Positions 35,086-43,513 of a DNA stretch of 64,000 nt are shown here, one piece after another. The DNA is from Candidatus Calescibacterium sp. GTDB taxonomy: Bacteria; Calescibacteriota; Calescibacteriia; Calescibacteriales; Calescibacteriaceae. Both the position numbers and the translations under genes were made by a program. Numbering within the stretch: position 1 is the first letter of the stretch; the number at the start of each line of letters is the position of its first letter. The notes under the pieces are model-generated. The model saw only the letters and a program-made list of their open reading frames with translations. It did no database searches and was not told the origin of the DNA. The DNA is taken from positions 140,984 through 204,983 of the forward strand of contig JANXBU010000003.1 in the NCBI GenBank assembly GCA_025060505.1, read 5' to 3'.

Positions 35086-36234
35086 ATGAACAGGAGAAAG
35101 AAAGGTGTAGCAATACTTGGGTCAACGGGATCAATAGGAAGACAGACTCTTGAAGTTATAGAAAGCTTCAAAGATATATTTGAAGTCGTTGCTCTAACTG
35201 CTAACAGAAATATAGATTTGATCTATGAGCAGATAAAAAAATACAGACCAAAGTATTTTTATGTAGCATCTGAGGAATTCAGATATGAGATAGAGGTAGA
35301 TGGTGTAGAGTTCAGGACTCAGAAAGAGATAATAATGTCAGATGAAGTAGATCTGGTTGTTGTTGGAATTCCGGGATTTGATTCTCTCGAACCTGTGTAT
35401 GAATCTGTGAGATGTGGTAAGAAAGTTGCTGTAGCATCAAAAGAAGCTATACTTTGTGGTGGGAAAGTTATTTTCTCGATTGCGGAGTCAACTAAAGCAA
35501 AGATTTTGCCAATAGATAGCGAGCATTCATCTTTATGGAGGATAATTGATAAATATGGGAAAGATAACATAAAGAAAGTTTATATAACTGCATCTGGGGG
35601 ACCATTTCTTAATTTGCCAAAAGAGGAGCTTGAAAAGGTGAAGATTGAGGATGCTCTGAAGCATCCTGTGTGGAGCATGGGGAAGAAGATAACAATAGAT
35701 AGTGCAAGTTTGATGAACAAAGCATTTGAGGTTATAGAAGCCAGCTACCTTTTTGGTATACCATCTGACATAGTTTCGGTAAAGATCCATCCGGAGGCAA
35801 TAGTTCATTCTGCTGTTGAATACAAAGATGGAACCACCATAATGTCAGCTCATTTTCCAGATATGAGAATCCCCATTCTTTATTCTATGCTTTATGGTGA
35901 TGACTTTGAGATACCGTTTCAAACTCCACCAATATGGGATAAACCTCTGAGGTTTTATGATCCAGATGTGGAAAAGTTTCCGGCGATTTTGTTTGGATGG
36001 AGATGTGCTGAATACCCGATGCCAGTTGTACTCGTTTCAGCGGATGATGTTGCAGTGGAGCTTTTCCTTGAAAACAGAATAAAATTTACAGATATAACAA
36101 AGATTATAGATGAAACTCTTTCTTACTTTGAAAATTATTCCAGAAGTATAAATGTAGACACTATTGAGGATGTTTTCGATCTATCAAAGGAGGCAAAGAA
36201 TAGGGCTCTGAATATAGCTCAGAAATTCTTCTGA
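35086..36234 (+). CDS. dxr: 1-deoxy-D-xylulose 5-phosphate reductoisomerase
   Basis: Makes 2-C-methyl-D-erythritol 4-phosphate with NADPH, the committed step of the MEP isoprenoid pathway. From ATG 35086 the protein has 382 residues (an in-frame TTG twelve bases upstream is less likely). Motifs: NADPH-binding GSTGSIGRQTLEV, ASKEAILCGG, the metal-binding DSEHSSLWR, TASGGPF and the flexible loop PVWSMGKKITIDSASLMNKA. All are intact. A TATAAA at 35059-35064 gives a leader of about 15 bases with no ribosome site. It ends 33 bases from a convergent SDR gene. Confidence 0.96.
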   Translation: MNRRKKGVAILGSTGSIGRQTLEVIESFKDIFEVVALTANRNIDLIYEQIKKYRPKYFYVASEEFRYEIEVDGVEFRTQKEIIMSDEVDLVVVGIPGFDSLEPVYESVRCGKKVAVASKEAILCGGKVIFSIAESTKAKILPIDSEHSSLWRIIDKYGKDNIKKVYITASGGPFLNLPKEELEKVKIEDALKHPVWSMGKKITIDSASLMNKAFEVIEASYLFGIPSDIVSVKIHPEAIVHSAVEYKDGTTIMSAHFPDMRIPILYSMLYGDDFEIPFQTPPIWDKPLRFYDPDVEKFPAILFGWRCAEYPMPVVLVSADDVAVELFLENRIKFTDITKIIDETLSYFENYSRSINVDTIEDVFDLSKEAKNRALNIAQKFF

Positions 36235-36267
36235 ATTTTTAGTTGGAGCCTTTTTATTTTATGAAAT

Positions 36268-36969
36268 TCACATACCACCTGAGATTTTTATCAGCTGTCC
36301 TGTTATATAATCATTCTCTATTATGAATTTCAAAGCAGATAATATCTCTTCCATTTTACCTTCTCTTTTCATTGGAACTTTTTCTGAAAGTTTCTTTATA
36401 TAGGTTTCGTCTTTTCCTTCAGGTGGTAGTATAACCCCAAGTGCTAAACAGTTTATTGTTAGATGCGGAGCAAACATTTTTGCCATTTCTTGTGTTGTAT
36501 ATTCAAGTAGTTTTTTACCAAGATGATAAGGTATGAATTTCGTACGAAATGCTGTTGCATCAGATATCGTTATAACTTTTGATAGACTGTTTTTTTTCTT
36601 TGATTTTATCCAAAGATTTTTTATCAGAATAAAATGGGAAAGAAACTCCGTTTTTATTCCTCTGAGTATTTCTCTCTCATTTAGTTTTTCCGGTTCTATT
36701 TTTCGGAAATCACTTGCGTTGCATATAAGTATATCTGTTTCCTTTATTAAGTTTGATAGTTTTGATATTGAGTTCAGGAAGTTAGCTCTTACTGTTTTGA
36801 CATTGGATCCAGTTTTTTCGCATTCTTCTTTCAGCCGTTTCGCTTCTTTTTCTGACGAGTTATAGTGTATAATTAGATTTGCACCGAGTTTTGAAAGTTC
36901 AATTGAAAGGAAGGCGCCTAATCTTTTTGCTCCTCCAGTTATAAGTACTGTTTTTCCTTTTATATCCAT
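36268..36969 (-). CDS. Short-chain dehydrogenase, pteridine-reductase/FolM-like
   Basis: A 233-residue NADP-type SDR. The cofactor motif is TGGAKRLGAFL (about residues 10-20), and IIHYNSSEKEA follows; the R-x-G plus HYxxS combination is characteristic of pteridine reductases and FolM. The catalytic YxxxK is in PYHLGKKLL. It may provide tetrahydrofolate or a pterin. It begins four bases after the stop of the diacylglycerol-kinase-family gene, so the two are co-transcribed; the functional link is unclear. The family assignment within SDRs is from motif pattern only. Confidence 0.75.
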   Translation of the reverse strand: MDIKGKTVLITGGAKRLGAFLSIELSKLGANLIIHYNSSEKEAKRLKEECEKTGSNVKTVRANFLNSISKLSNLIKETDILICNASDFRKIEPEKLNEREILRGIKTEFLSHFILIKNLWIKSKKKNSLSKVITISDATAFRTKFIPYHLGKKLLEYTTQEMAKMFAPHLTINCLALGVILPPEGKDETYIKKLSEKVPMKREGKMEEILSALKFIIENDYITGQLIKISGGM

Positions 36970-36973
36970 TACA

Positions 36974-37930
36974 TTAAACTTTTATCAGATTTACTATTGG
37001 ACCGCACTCTGCTTTTATTTCTATGTCTTCAGATCTAATAAGTTCTCCATCGAAATTGATACCGCTTTTGGCTTTTATAAAAGCTTCTTGAATAACGTCG
37101 TTGAAAGAGTGGGGGGGTCTCTTCTCTCCTCTCGCATAGGTTCTGAAATTTTTCAGAGCTGTCCATACATCTCCGGAATAAACAAGAAAATAAAATCCAT
37201 CTTTATATTTTTCCGGTTCAGCAAATGGTCTGAAAAACAAAGCAGGTTCTCTGAAAATGGAACCTATTATAACGTAATGTGATTTGTATGGATACGGAGT
37301 TCCCTCAGTTATTATCTCAGCTTCAATTTGTCTGATCAGTCTTTCGTCATCTTGACCAAACACAAATTTTGCAATAGATGAATATATTGTTTGAATTATC
37401 GAGCTTTTTGAAGAAATTCTTGACTCAATTACTTTTTGCGAAATTAGATAAGGAGTTCCCAGAAAAAAAGAAAAACATATTCTTTCTCCAAGAGGTGGTT
37501 TTATAAAGTTTAATTTTATTGTGTTGAACTTCCTTATGTTATCTCTGGGTATTACTGGCACATTTCCCAAAGATGATAGGGTTTCGTAAAATCTGATCAT
37601 AATATCGTCAAGATCGCCTTTCAGAGGTATTTTTTCTGCTACTGCGTTCAATGTTCCAGCTTTTCCAACCATTACAGGTATTTCTAGCTCTTTTTTTCTC
37701 CCGGTTTTTTCCCAAAGCAGATTTATTCCAGAATTTAATGTTCCGTCTCCTCCTACAAAACACCAAACATCGACTTTATCTATATTTTCTGATATTATTC
37801 TTTCAAGATCTTGAATTCTTTCAGTTTCTTCAAATATGTATGCGTGGTCTTTGAGTATGGCGCGTATTCTTCTGGCTATACCTTTCCTGTTTCTTCGAGC
37901 ATTTATGTTGCATACTATACCGACTTTCAT
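36974..37930 (-). CDS. Diacylglycerol kinase-family lipid kinase
   Basis: A 318-residue protein of the DAGK_cat/NAD-kinase-like fold. The N-terminus VGIVCNINARRNRKG is the phosphate-binding start of the family, and the glycine-rich catalytic motif is CFVGGDGTLNSGIN (about residue 57) with GTLNAVAEK further on. The C-terminal half is a beta-rich domain ending SGINFDGELI. Such proteins phosphorylate diacylglycerol, undecaprenol or sphingosine-like lipids; the exact lipid cannot be told. It is the first gene of a two-gene run with the SDR. A 7-base inverted repeat lies about 100 bases upstream of the start. Confidence 0.85.
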   Translation of the reverse strand: MKVGIVCNINARRNRKGIARRIRAILKDHAYIFEETERIQDLERIISENIDKVDVWCFVGGDGTLNSGINLLWEKTGRKKELEIPVMVGKAGTLNAVAEKIPLKGDLDDIMIRFYETLSSLGNVPVIPRDNIRKFNTIKLNFIKPPLGERICFSFFLGTPYLISQKVIESRISSKSSIIQTIYSSIAKFVFGQDDERLIRQIEAEIITEGTPYPYKSHYVIIGSIFREPALFFRPFAEPEKYKDGFYFLVYSGDVWTALKNFRTYARGEKRPPHSFNDVIQEAFIKAKSGINFDGELIRSEDIEIKAECGPIVNLIKV

Positions 37931-38032
37931 ATGGAGACTCTAATAATATGATAAGTTATTTATAGGTTGTAGAGTTTTTCAATCTCTTATTAATTTTTGT
38001 TTTACTTTTTCCTATCGTGTTCTTTTTGTGGA

Positions 38033-38057
38033 TTGACGATGTATTTTTATTCGTCAA
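38033..38057. promoter_or_regulatory. Inverted repeat upstream of the lipid kinase gene
   Basis: TTGACGA and TCGTCAA form a perfect 7-base inverted repeat around an 11-base AT-rich centre. The spacing fits an operator for a dimeric repressor or a small hairpin. It lies in the 253-base gap between the DUF2227 gene and the lipid kinase; TTGACG could also be part of a -35 element. Confidence 0.35.
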
Positions 38058-38183
38058 GATTATATATAGATTCTCGTTTTAAATTTTTCTTAAGATCAAT
38101 GAATTTTTAAAGATTTTTCCTATATCTGCGGCAAATTTTCAATAAATTGCAAGGTTTTCGCGACGTAATTTTTTAAAAGATTT

Positions 38184-38714
38184 CTAAGTTCTTTTTATCT
38201 TTGTGGAGACAATATCGAGCACCATATGTATTGTGTCTCCGGATGATATTCCAATTAAGAAGGCGATGAGGAATTTTAGATCAATATCAAGCAGAATATG
38301 TACTGTTGAGAAAAAAGATTCTCTGAGAACCAGAAGAAAATTTTTGGTTTTCATTTCAACTCCAAGAAATACGAATATTGCCGTAAGGAAATAAATTATC
38401 AGGGCTGATATGAAGGCGATTGATAAAGTAAGATAAATGGATCTGATAATTGAGGAAACTACGGGAAAATGAGATAGAAATGATCTGTGTTTTACTAGCT
38501 TCATGTATGGTATCCAGATGAACCTTAGAAACGACCATCTTCTATAAGCTTTTGATTTTGTGTCAAGGTCTGGGGAGAGAAAGAATACTCCAAAGATTAT
38601 AGATATGAAAAATACAGCAGAAGCTCCTAAATCTCTTGTAATTTTGTAGTAAAGATATGTCAAAGGAATAGTGAATAGGGAAGCAAAAACTTCGTGGGTA
38701 TGGTATCTTGGCAT
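38184..38714 (-). CDS. DUF2227 putative metal-binding membrane protein
   Basis: A 176-residue protein with three or four membrane spans. The family pattern is clear: RYHTHEV at the start, FFLSPDLDTKSKAYRRW, LRFIWIPYMKLVKHRSFLSH, and a C-terminal DTIHMVLDI. The conserved His and Asp residues suggest a membrane-embedded metal-dependent hydrolase-like site, as in other membrane proteins with HxxxH patterns. Function is unknown. It begins two bases after the fliA stop and is presumably co-transcribed with fliA and amrS. Confidence 0.82.
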   Translation of the reverse strand: MPRYHTHEVFASLFTIPLTYLYYKITRDLGASAVFFISIIFGVFFLSPDLDTKSKAYRRWSFLRFIWIPYMKLVKHRSFLSHFPVVSSIIRSIYLTLSIAFISALIIYFLTAIFVFLGVEMKTKNFLLVLRESFFSTVHILLDIDLKFLIAFLIGISSGDTIHMVLDIVSTKIKRT

Positions 38715-38716
38715 TT

Positions 38717-39460
38717 TTAGACCATAACTTTACCCTCAAGTTCCTTTCGGAGTTTCAGCAGAGCTTTTGAATGTATTTGGGAGATTCTTGATTCGCTTAC
38801 GTTTAACTTCCTGGAAATCTCCTTCATATGAAATCCATCAAGATAGTACAATTTTATTATTTCTCTTTCTCTTTCATCTAGTTTTTCCAATGCTTTTTCT
38901 ATTATCTTTCGCAAGTTGGAGTTTTCTGCAAATTTGAAAGGATCCTTTACATTCTCATCATTTATAAGTTCATAGAGTAACTTTCCTTCCGACGAATTCT
39001 GATCAAATACAACTTCATCAAGAGAGATAATTGACAGATTTGTTATTCTTTCAAGTTCAATATGATATTCTTCAAGTGTTATTCCGAGTTCTTTTGCAAC
39101 TTCCTCATCGGTAGGTTCTCTACCGAGTTTGTTTTGTAGTTCTTTTATGGTGTTTGCAATTTGTTTGACCATAAGTCTTGATGATCTTGAAAGTACATCT
39201 GTTTTGCGCAGGTAGTCTATGATTGCTCCTCTTATTCTTATTTCTGCCCAGTTTTCAAACCTTCCTTTTGATTGATCAAATTTTTGTGCAGCTTCTATGA
39301 GTCCCAGGATACCTTCGGAAACGAGTTCTTCTCTTGCCATGCTATCTGGAAGTCTTGGAGCAACCTTGCGTACAACCATCTCGACCAAGTGTATGTTTTC
39401 CTCTACGATCTTTCTTATATCTTTATTTACAATCTTTGGTTCTTTACTCTTCCTTCCCAT
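38717..39460 (-). CDS. fliA: RNA polymerase sigma factor, FliA (sigma-28) type
   Basis: A 247-residue group 3 sigma factor. Region 2 is in AREELVSEGILGLIEAAQKFD and FENWAEIRIRGAIIDYLRK, region 3 in LGREPTDEEVAKELGI, and region 4 in DEREREIIKLYYLDGF with a helix-turn-helix KEISRKLNVSESRISQIHSKAL. The SHSRIRG-type block EIRIRGAIIDYLR is characteristic of FliA/WhiG. It should direct late flagellar and chemotaxis genes; cheY here has a matching promoter (11777-11803). No anti-sigma FlgM or flagellar genes are in the window. It follows amrS by 12 bases. Confidence 0.9.
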   Translation of the reverse strand: MGRKSKEPKIVNKDIRKIVEENIHLVEMVVRKVAPRLPDSMAREELVSEGILGLIEAAQKFDQSKGRFENWAEIRIRGAIIDYLRKTDVLSRSSRLMVKQIANTIKELQNKLGREPTDEEVAKELGITLEEYHIELERITNLSIISLDEVVFDQNSSEGKLLYELINDENVKDPFKFAENSNLRKIIEKALEKLDEREREIIKLYYLDGFHMKEISRKLNVSESRISQIHSKALLKLRKELEGKVMV

Positions 39461-39472
39461 CTCCTGAATAAA

Positions 39473-40609
39473 TTATAAAATTTTTTTATATGTGTTTTTA
39501 TATCGCTTAATGTTGAGATTTTCTGTTATTTCTGTATTTCCTATTACTCCGAAAAATTCATATTTGCAGACTTTGCATCTGCTGCTGGTTTTATCAAGAT
39601 TTTCGAATGATGAAGTGAAACCATATCTTGAAATCAGAATGTTTCCACAAGAAGGACAGTATGTGTTTTCTCCTTTATCTCCCCAGACGTTTCCGACATA
39701 AACAAATTTGAGTTTCGCACGAGCTATATCATAGGCTTTTTTTAGCACATCTAGTGGAGTTGGAGGTTTGTCTCTCATAAGAAAATGCGGAAAGAATCTT
39801 GATATATGAAGCGGTATTCTATTGTCTATTTCGGAAATGAAATCTACAACTTGTTTAAAATCCTCTTCTTTATCATTTACTCCGGGTATAATGAGGTAGG
39901 TAAGCTCTATGAAAGGTTTCCCATTTTTTTTGAATTTTTCAAAAGATCTTCTTATTGAGGTCAAGACTGGTTTCAGATGTGCATCACTTACTTCTTTGTA
40001 GAGTTCTTCTTTTGCGAATTTCAGATCTATGTTCATCGCATCCACAAAATCAGAAAGTTCCTCAAATGGTTGGACGCTTATGTATCCGTTTGTCACAAGA
40101 ACAACTTTCATGTCTGGTGCCGATTTTTTGAGGAGATTTGCTGTGTCAATTATGAATTCAAACCATATTGTGGGCTCATTGTATGTGAATGCAATACCGA
40201 TATTCCTGCTAGATTTACTTTCAACTATTAAAGATACAAGCTCCTTGGGTGTAATAGATCTTACGGGAACAACTCCTTCTACGAGTTCCCAGTTCTGACA
40301 AAACTTGCAAGAGAAATTGCAACCTACACCTCCTATTGATAAGATGTTGTATGTTGGATAAAAATGAAAGAGAGGTTTTTTCTCTATTGGATCAAGACAT
40401 ATTGAGGCGTACTTTCCATAAGATCCTGCATAAAGTTTCCCTCCCTTGTTTATTCTAACAAGACATTTCCCAGCTTCTCCATCTGGTATATCACATCCTT
40501 GCGGACACAAAACACACTTTACATAACCCCCTTCTTTTTTTAGGTAGTATTTTGCCTCATAATCCCCTCCTTTTATAGGGAAAGTATCTTTATAGAACCC
40601 GATGGACAT
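39473..40609 (-). CDS. amrS: AmrS-type radical SAM enzyme (AmmeMemoRadiSam system)
   Basis: A 378-residue radical SAM protein. The N-terminal cysteine region is CVLCPQGCDIPDGEAGKC, the cluster motif is CNFSCKFCQNWE (about residue 97), and the family block ITPKELVSLI follows. A C-terminal zinc-ribbon pair (CPSCGNIL, then CKVCKYEF) is present. AmrS usually works with Memo- and AMMECR1-type proteins, which are not in this window; the natural reaction is not settled. Its position just upstream of fliA and DUF2227 with short gaps suggests a single transcript. Confidence 0.88.
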   Translation of the reverse strand: MSIGFYKDTFPIKGGDYEAKYYLKKEGGYVKCVLCPQGCDIPDGEAGKCLVRINKGGKLYAGSYGKYASICLDPIEKKPLFHFYPTYNILSIGGVGCNFSCKFCQNWELVEGVVPVRSITPKELVSLIVESKSSRNIGIAFTYNEPTIWFEFIIDTANLLKKSAPDMKVVLVTNGYISVQPFEELSDFVDAMNIDLKFAKEELYKEVSDAHLKPVLTSIRRSFEKFKKNGKPFIELTYLIIPGVNDKEEDFKQVVDFISEIDNRIPLHISRFFPHFLMRDKPPTPLDVLKKAYDIARAKLKFVYVGNVWGDKGENTYCPSCGNILISRYGFTSSFENLDKTSSRCKVCKYEFFGVIGNTEITENLNIKRYKNTYKKIL

Positions 40610-40729
40610 AATTAAAACTTACTCATAAAACGCAATCTGTAGGTAATTGCTGAATACATCAAAACGAATCAAGACATTTTTGTTTCTCGTTTGTAAGAGG
40701 GAAGCTGGTTTGGATATTTTCTGTAATTT

Positions 40730-40963
40730 TCAGAAGAGTATTTTTTCGTCGTACTTTTTGCTCTCTTCTGATACCTCTTTGTATAGGACTTTGCCGTCTG
40801 CTATTTCTCTTAATGCTACGACTATTTCTTTGTTTCCTTCAAGGTTATCAACCAAAGGTCTTGCATTTCTGACAAGCTGATAAGCCCTTATTATAGCCAT
40901 GCGAACCAAAACAAATTTATTTGGTACCTTTTCAAGGCAATCTTCAATGGTTATTCTTGCCAT
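40730..40963 (-). CDS. rpoZ: RNA polymerase omega subunit
   Basis: A 77-residue protein with the family pattern: the N-terminal ITIEDCLEKVPNKFVLVRMAIIRAYQL, in which the FxLV and RA residues are conserved, then LEGNKEIVVALREIADGKV and a C-terminal acidic tail. Omega binds beta-prime and helps RNA polymerase assembly. An AAGGT seven bases before the ATG may act as ribosome site. Here it lies 120 bases upstream of amrS rather than after gmk. Confidence 0.88.
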   Translation of the reverse strand: MARITIEDCLEKVPNKFVLVRMAIIRAYQLVRNARPLVDNLEGNKEIVVALREIADGKVLYKEVSEESKKYDEKILF

Positions 40964-41130
40964 ATTTTCTTACCTTATTCCGAAATATTAAACCTTTATG
41001 TTTTTTCAAGAATTTTTGTTTTGCCACAATCATCTGGAAATTGCTTGCCTAGTGAGATTTGATCGTGGAGATAGTTTTTACTTCAAAAAAGATCATTTAA
41101 ATTGAATATGCCTTGAATTGAGCTGAGAAT

Positions 41131-42024
41131 TTAGCTACTGTGATTTACAGATTTAATTTTCTTCTCAAATTCTTTCAGAGTTCTTGCCTTTATTACTTCC
41201 TTCTTCAAGAGCCTAAGTTTATCTACATCGTCAATATGGATTATCTCCTTCTTGATTGATCTGGATATTTTACCAAACTTGATGCGTATAGCGAACAGCA
41301 ATGCTTCCTTCAATCCTTCCTTTCTTCCTTTTTGTATACCTTCTTCAAGTCCCTTCTGTTTTCCTTCCTGATATAGCCATGTTTTAGTTATATCTATATC
41401 TATCACCGCTTTTTCTACCTCCTTCCTCAAATCTTCTCTTATGTCTCTGAGCTCCGCAAATACTCCTAATCTATTTATATATTCTAACATATCGTGTTTG
41501 CTTATCTCTCTTTTCTCAAAACTTTGCCTGAGCCTTGATATTATGTTTCTTATAACTTCTGAAATATTATCTGTTCTACCAAGTATCCCAAGCAGATACA
41601 CGTCCGGATTATCTGATTCTAAAAATTTGTCAGCTTCAACTTTCTTCAAGTCTATTATCTCATACTCATACAAAATAGATGTCCCATCTGTTCTCATCTC
41701 TATCCTGTTGCTCATTTTAAGTTCATCCTTTCCTAAGTAGATTACTATCTGTTTTACTGGAAGATTGTGTTTTGAAATGACGACATAAAAATAACCAAGC
41801 ATCCTTTTTGGCATATCTGGATCGTTTTTAGCCTGAAACTCTATGTGTAAAATCAACTCTGTTCCATCTTTAAGTTTCACAATCGCTAAAAAATCTGCCA
41901 CAAGCTTACCGACTTGCATCTCCTGCGATATCGGCCTTATCTCTACAAACTCGTATCCAAGAATCCTCAGAACCCCAAGCGCTACCTTCTCGAAAGTTGC
42001 TTTTATTGAAGAGTCATATTTCAT
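41131..42024 (-). CDS. Rpn-family recombination-promoting nuclease/putative transposase, copy 1
   Basis: A 297-residue protein of the PD-(D/E)xK nuclease family once annotated as YhgA-like transposase (Rpn). The active-site pattern is VADFLA (Asp), then HIEFQ (Glu plus Gln in place of Lys) some fifteen residues later, followed by MLGYFYVVISKHNLPVKQIVIYLG. Near the C-terminus are Gly/Lys/Glu-rich repeats (KQKGLEEGIQKGRKEGLKEAL) typical of the family. Relatives cut DNA and promote RecA-independent recombination or act in phage defence. A second copy starts at 63812 and shares about 50 bases of 5' leader as well. No terminal inverted repeats were seen. Confidence 0.88.
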   Translation of the reverse strand: MKYDSSIKATFEKVALGVLRILGYEFVEIRPISQEMQVGKLVADFLAIVKLKDGTELILHIEFQAKNDPDMPKRMLGYFYVVISKHNLPVKQIVIYLGKDELKMSNRIEMRTDGTSILYEYEIIDLKKVEADKFLESDNPDVYLLGILGRTDNISEVIRNIISRLRQSFEKREISKHDMLEYINRLGVFAELRDIREDLRKEVEKAVIDIDITKTWLYQEGKQKGLEEGIQKGRKEGLKEALLFAIRIKFGKISRSIKKEIIHIDDVDKLRLLKKEVIKARTLKEFEKKIKSVNHSS

Positions 42025-42364
42025 CCCTTTGAATTTGAGAATTTTCAGGGAAGTAATCGGAAATCTGAAAAGAGTTGGAGGTATTCATCTGAGCTTTGGT
42101 TCGGATAAAAAATTACTAAATCTACATATGTATTGTCCCTATTCTGTATGGCAAAATCCGAAACAAAATTTTCTTGCGTAGTATTTGGGTTCTTTGAAAT
42201 TTTGATCTCTTATAAAAAATTATTCTATTCGGGATTGCTGAGAATTTTCTCATTTGGTTCTTGGATCATCTATCTTTCTTTTGGATGTTTTTTTGACATT
42301 GTAAGATTTTTCTGATAAAACTTGAATATCATCAAATTTTAAATATAATTTACACATTTCAATT
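42025..42364. other. Divergent gap between Rpn copy 1 and the pgsA-like gene
   Basis: The first 50-55 bases next to the Rpn gene (about 42025-42078) are shared with Rpn copy 2. The far end carries a sigma-70-like promoter for the next gene (42322-42349). The middle contains no gene I can recognise. Confidence 0.6.
42322..42349 (+). promoter_or_regulatory. Sigma-70-type promoter with very short leader
   Basis: TTGAAT at 42322-42327, a 16-base spacer and TATAAT at 42344-42349. The start site would be near 42356, about nine bases before the GTG start codon, too short for a ribosome-binding site. Confidence 0.6.
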
Positions 42365-42928
42365 GTGTCAGAGATACTGTATATTCCAAATATAATAACT
42401 GCTTTTCGGTTAGTTCTCACTCCTTTCATTTTGTATCATATGTATTTTGAGAATTGGCAGATAGCTTTTTTTGTTGGGTTTGTTGCGGTGGTTTCTGATT
42501 TTCTTGATGGAACAATAGCGAGAAGATTGAACATGGTTTCCGATTTTGGTAGGAAATTTGATCCAACGGTTGATAAGATTGTTTTGCTTTCTATATTTTT
42601 TGTGATATACCAGAAAAAACTTGCACCAGATTGGTTTTCTTTGATGGTTATAGTAAAGGATGTTTCTATTCCTGTTGTTCTTCTGATAGGCAAGATGAGG
42701 GGGGTGAAATTGAATTTTTCTCCGACAAAGATGGGTAAAGCTGCTGTTGCTTTGCAGTTTTTATATGTTATACTTCTTGTGTCGGAAAAGGCACTGGATA
42801 TAAAAACATATTACGCTTATCTTATGTTTCCGATGGTCGTTTTCTGTTTTCTTTCATTGGCAAGCTATGTGGTGCTGATATATAAGCTTGTAAGTAGAGC
42901 AAAGGTGGAGGATAAAATTGATATTTGA
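42365..42928 (+). CDS. CDP-alcohol phosphatidyltransferase, second paralogue
   Basis: A 187-residue membrane protein with four or five spans and the full family signature: SDFLDGTIARRL followed by GRKFDPTVDK. The N-terminus ILYIPNIITAFRLVLTPFI is also typical. It is a paralogue of pgsA at 30302, so one may make phosphatidylglycerophosphate and the other another polar lipid (for example an archaetidyl, serine or inositol head group), or they may be redundant. The start codon is GTG at 42365, with no ribosome site and a leader of about nine bases. Confidence 0.88.
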   Translation: MSEILYIPNIITAFRLVLTPFILYHMYFENWQIAFFVGFVAVVSDFLDGTIARRLNMVSDFGRKFDPTVDKIVLLSIFFVIYQKKLAPDWFSLMVIVKDVSIPVVLLIGKMRGVKLNFSPTKMGKAAVALQFLYVILLVSEKALDIKTYYAYLMFPMVVFCFLSLASYVVLIYKLVSRAKVEDKIDI

Positions 42929-42974
42929 ATTTTTTGTTTATTCTGTATTTGTCTGTTCATACTTTCTTTGCTTA

Positions 42975-43460
42975 TCAGTAGCTGATTTGTGGTGGAGTTA
43001 TTTGTTTTCTTTCTTTTATCTCTCCAATATACTGAGGAGGTTGAATATAGTATGAGCCATTTTCCTTCACAAAGACTATGTTGTTATATATTCTGATGTC
43101 CTCAACTGGATATTTTCTTCTTAACTTTATTTCGACTTCAAATTCGCAAGCATTTTCAGCGATTTTTGAAGAGAGAATTCTAAATGATTCAAATGTACCA
43201 TAAAAAGCTTCTTGTTCTCTGATTTTGTATATTACCGAGGAAATGAATATTTCTGCTTGTTCTGTATCTTTGAAGAATTTCGTTATCAGATCTTTCGTTC
43301 TTACATCTCTTATATCATATCTGCTAAGTGTATTCATCAGTTCATTTAAAGCTGAAAGTTCTTCTGAACACTCCTGTGGAACATAAGCAATCTTATGGGA
43401 AGAACAGTATATTGGTATAAGAATTAAGATTGAGAATATTGTTATCTTTATAAATCTCAT
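42975..43460 (-). CDS. Hypothetical exported protein, possible lipoprotein
   Basis: A 161-residue protein with an N-terminal hydrophobic stretch (about residues 4-18) ending PIYCSSHK. A cysteine at the end of the signal suggests a lipoprotein, but tyrosine just before the cysteine is unusual for a lipobox, so plain export is also possible. The rest is alpha/beta with a C-terminal segment SYYIQPPQYIGEIKE that resembles the end of small lipoproteins with a DUF4878 or NTF2-like fold; that is only a shape impression. No family is recognised. Confidence 0.6.
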   Translation of the reverse strand: MRFIKITIFSILILIPIYCSSHKIAYVPQECSEELSALNELMNTLSRYDIRDVRTKDLITKFFKDTEQAEIFISSVIYKIREQEAFYGTFESFRILSSKIAENACEFEVEIKLRRKYPVEDIRIYNNIVFVKENGSYYIQPPQYIGEIKERKQITPPQISY

Positions 43461-43513
43461 CTTTCTTCCGAAATTAGTTTTATTTGCTTGAGGTATTTAT
43501 AAAATCAGATATT

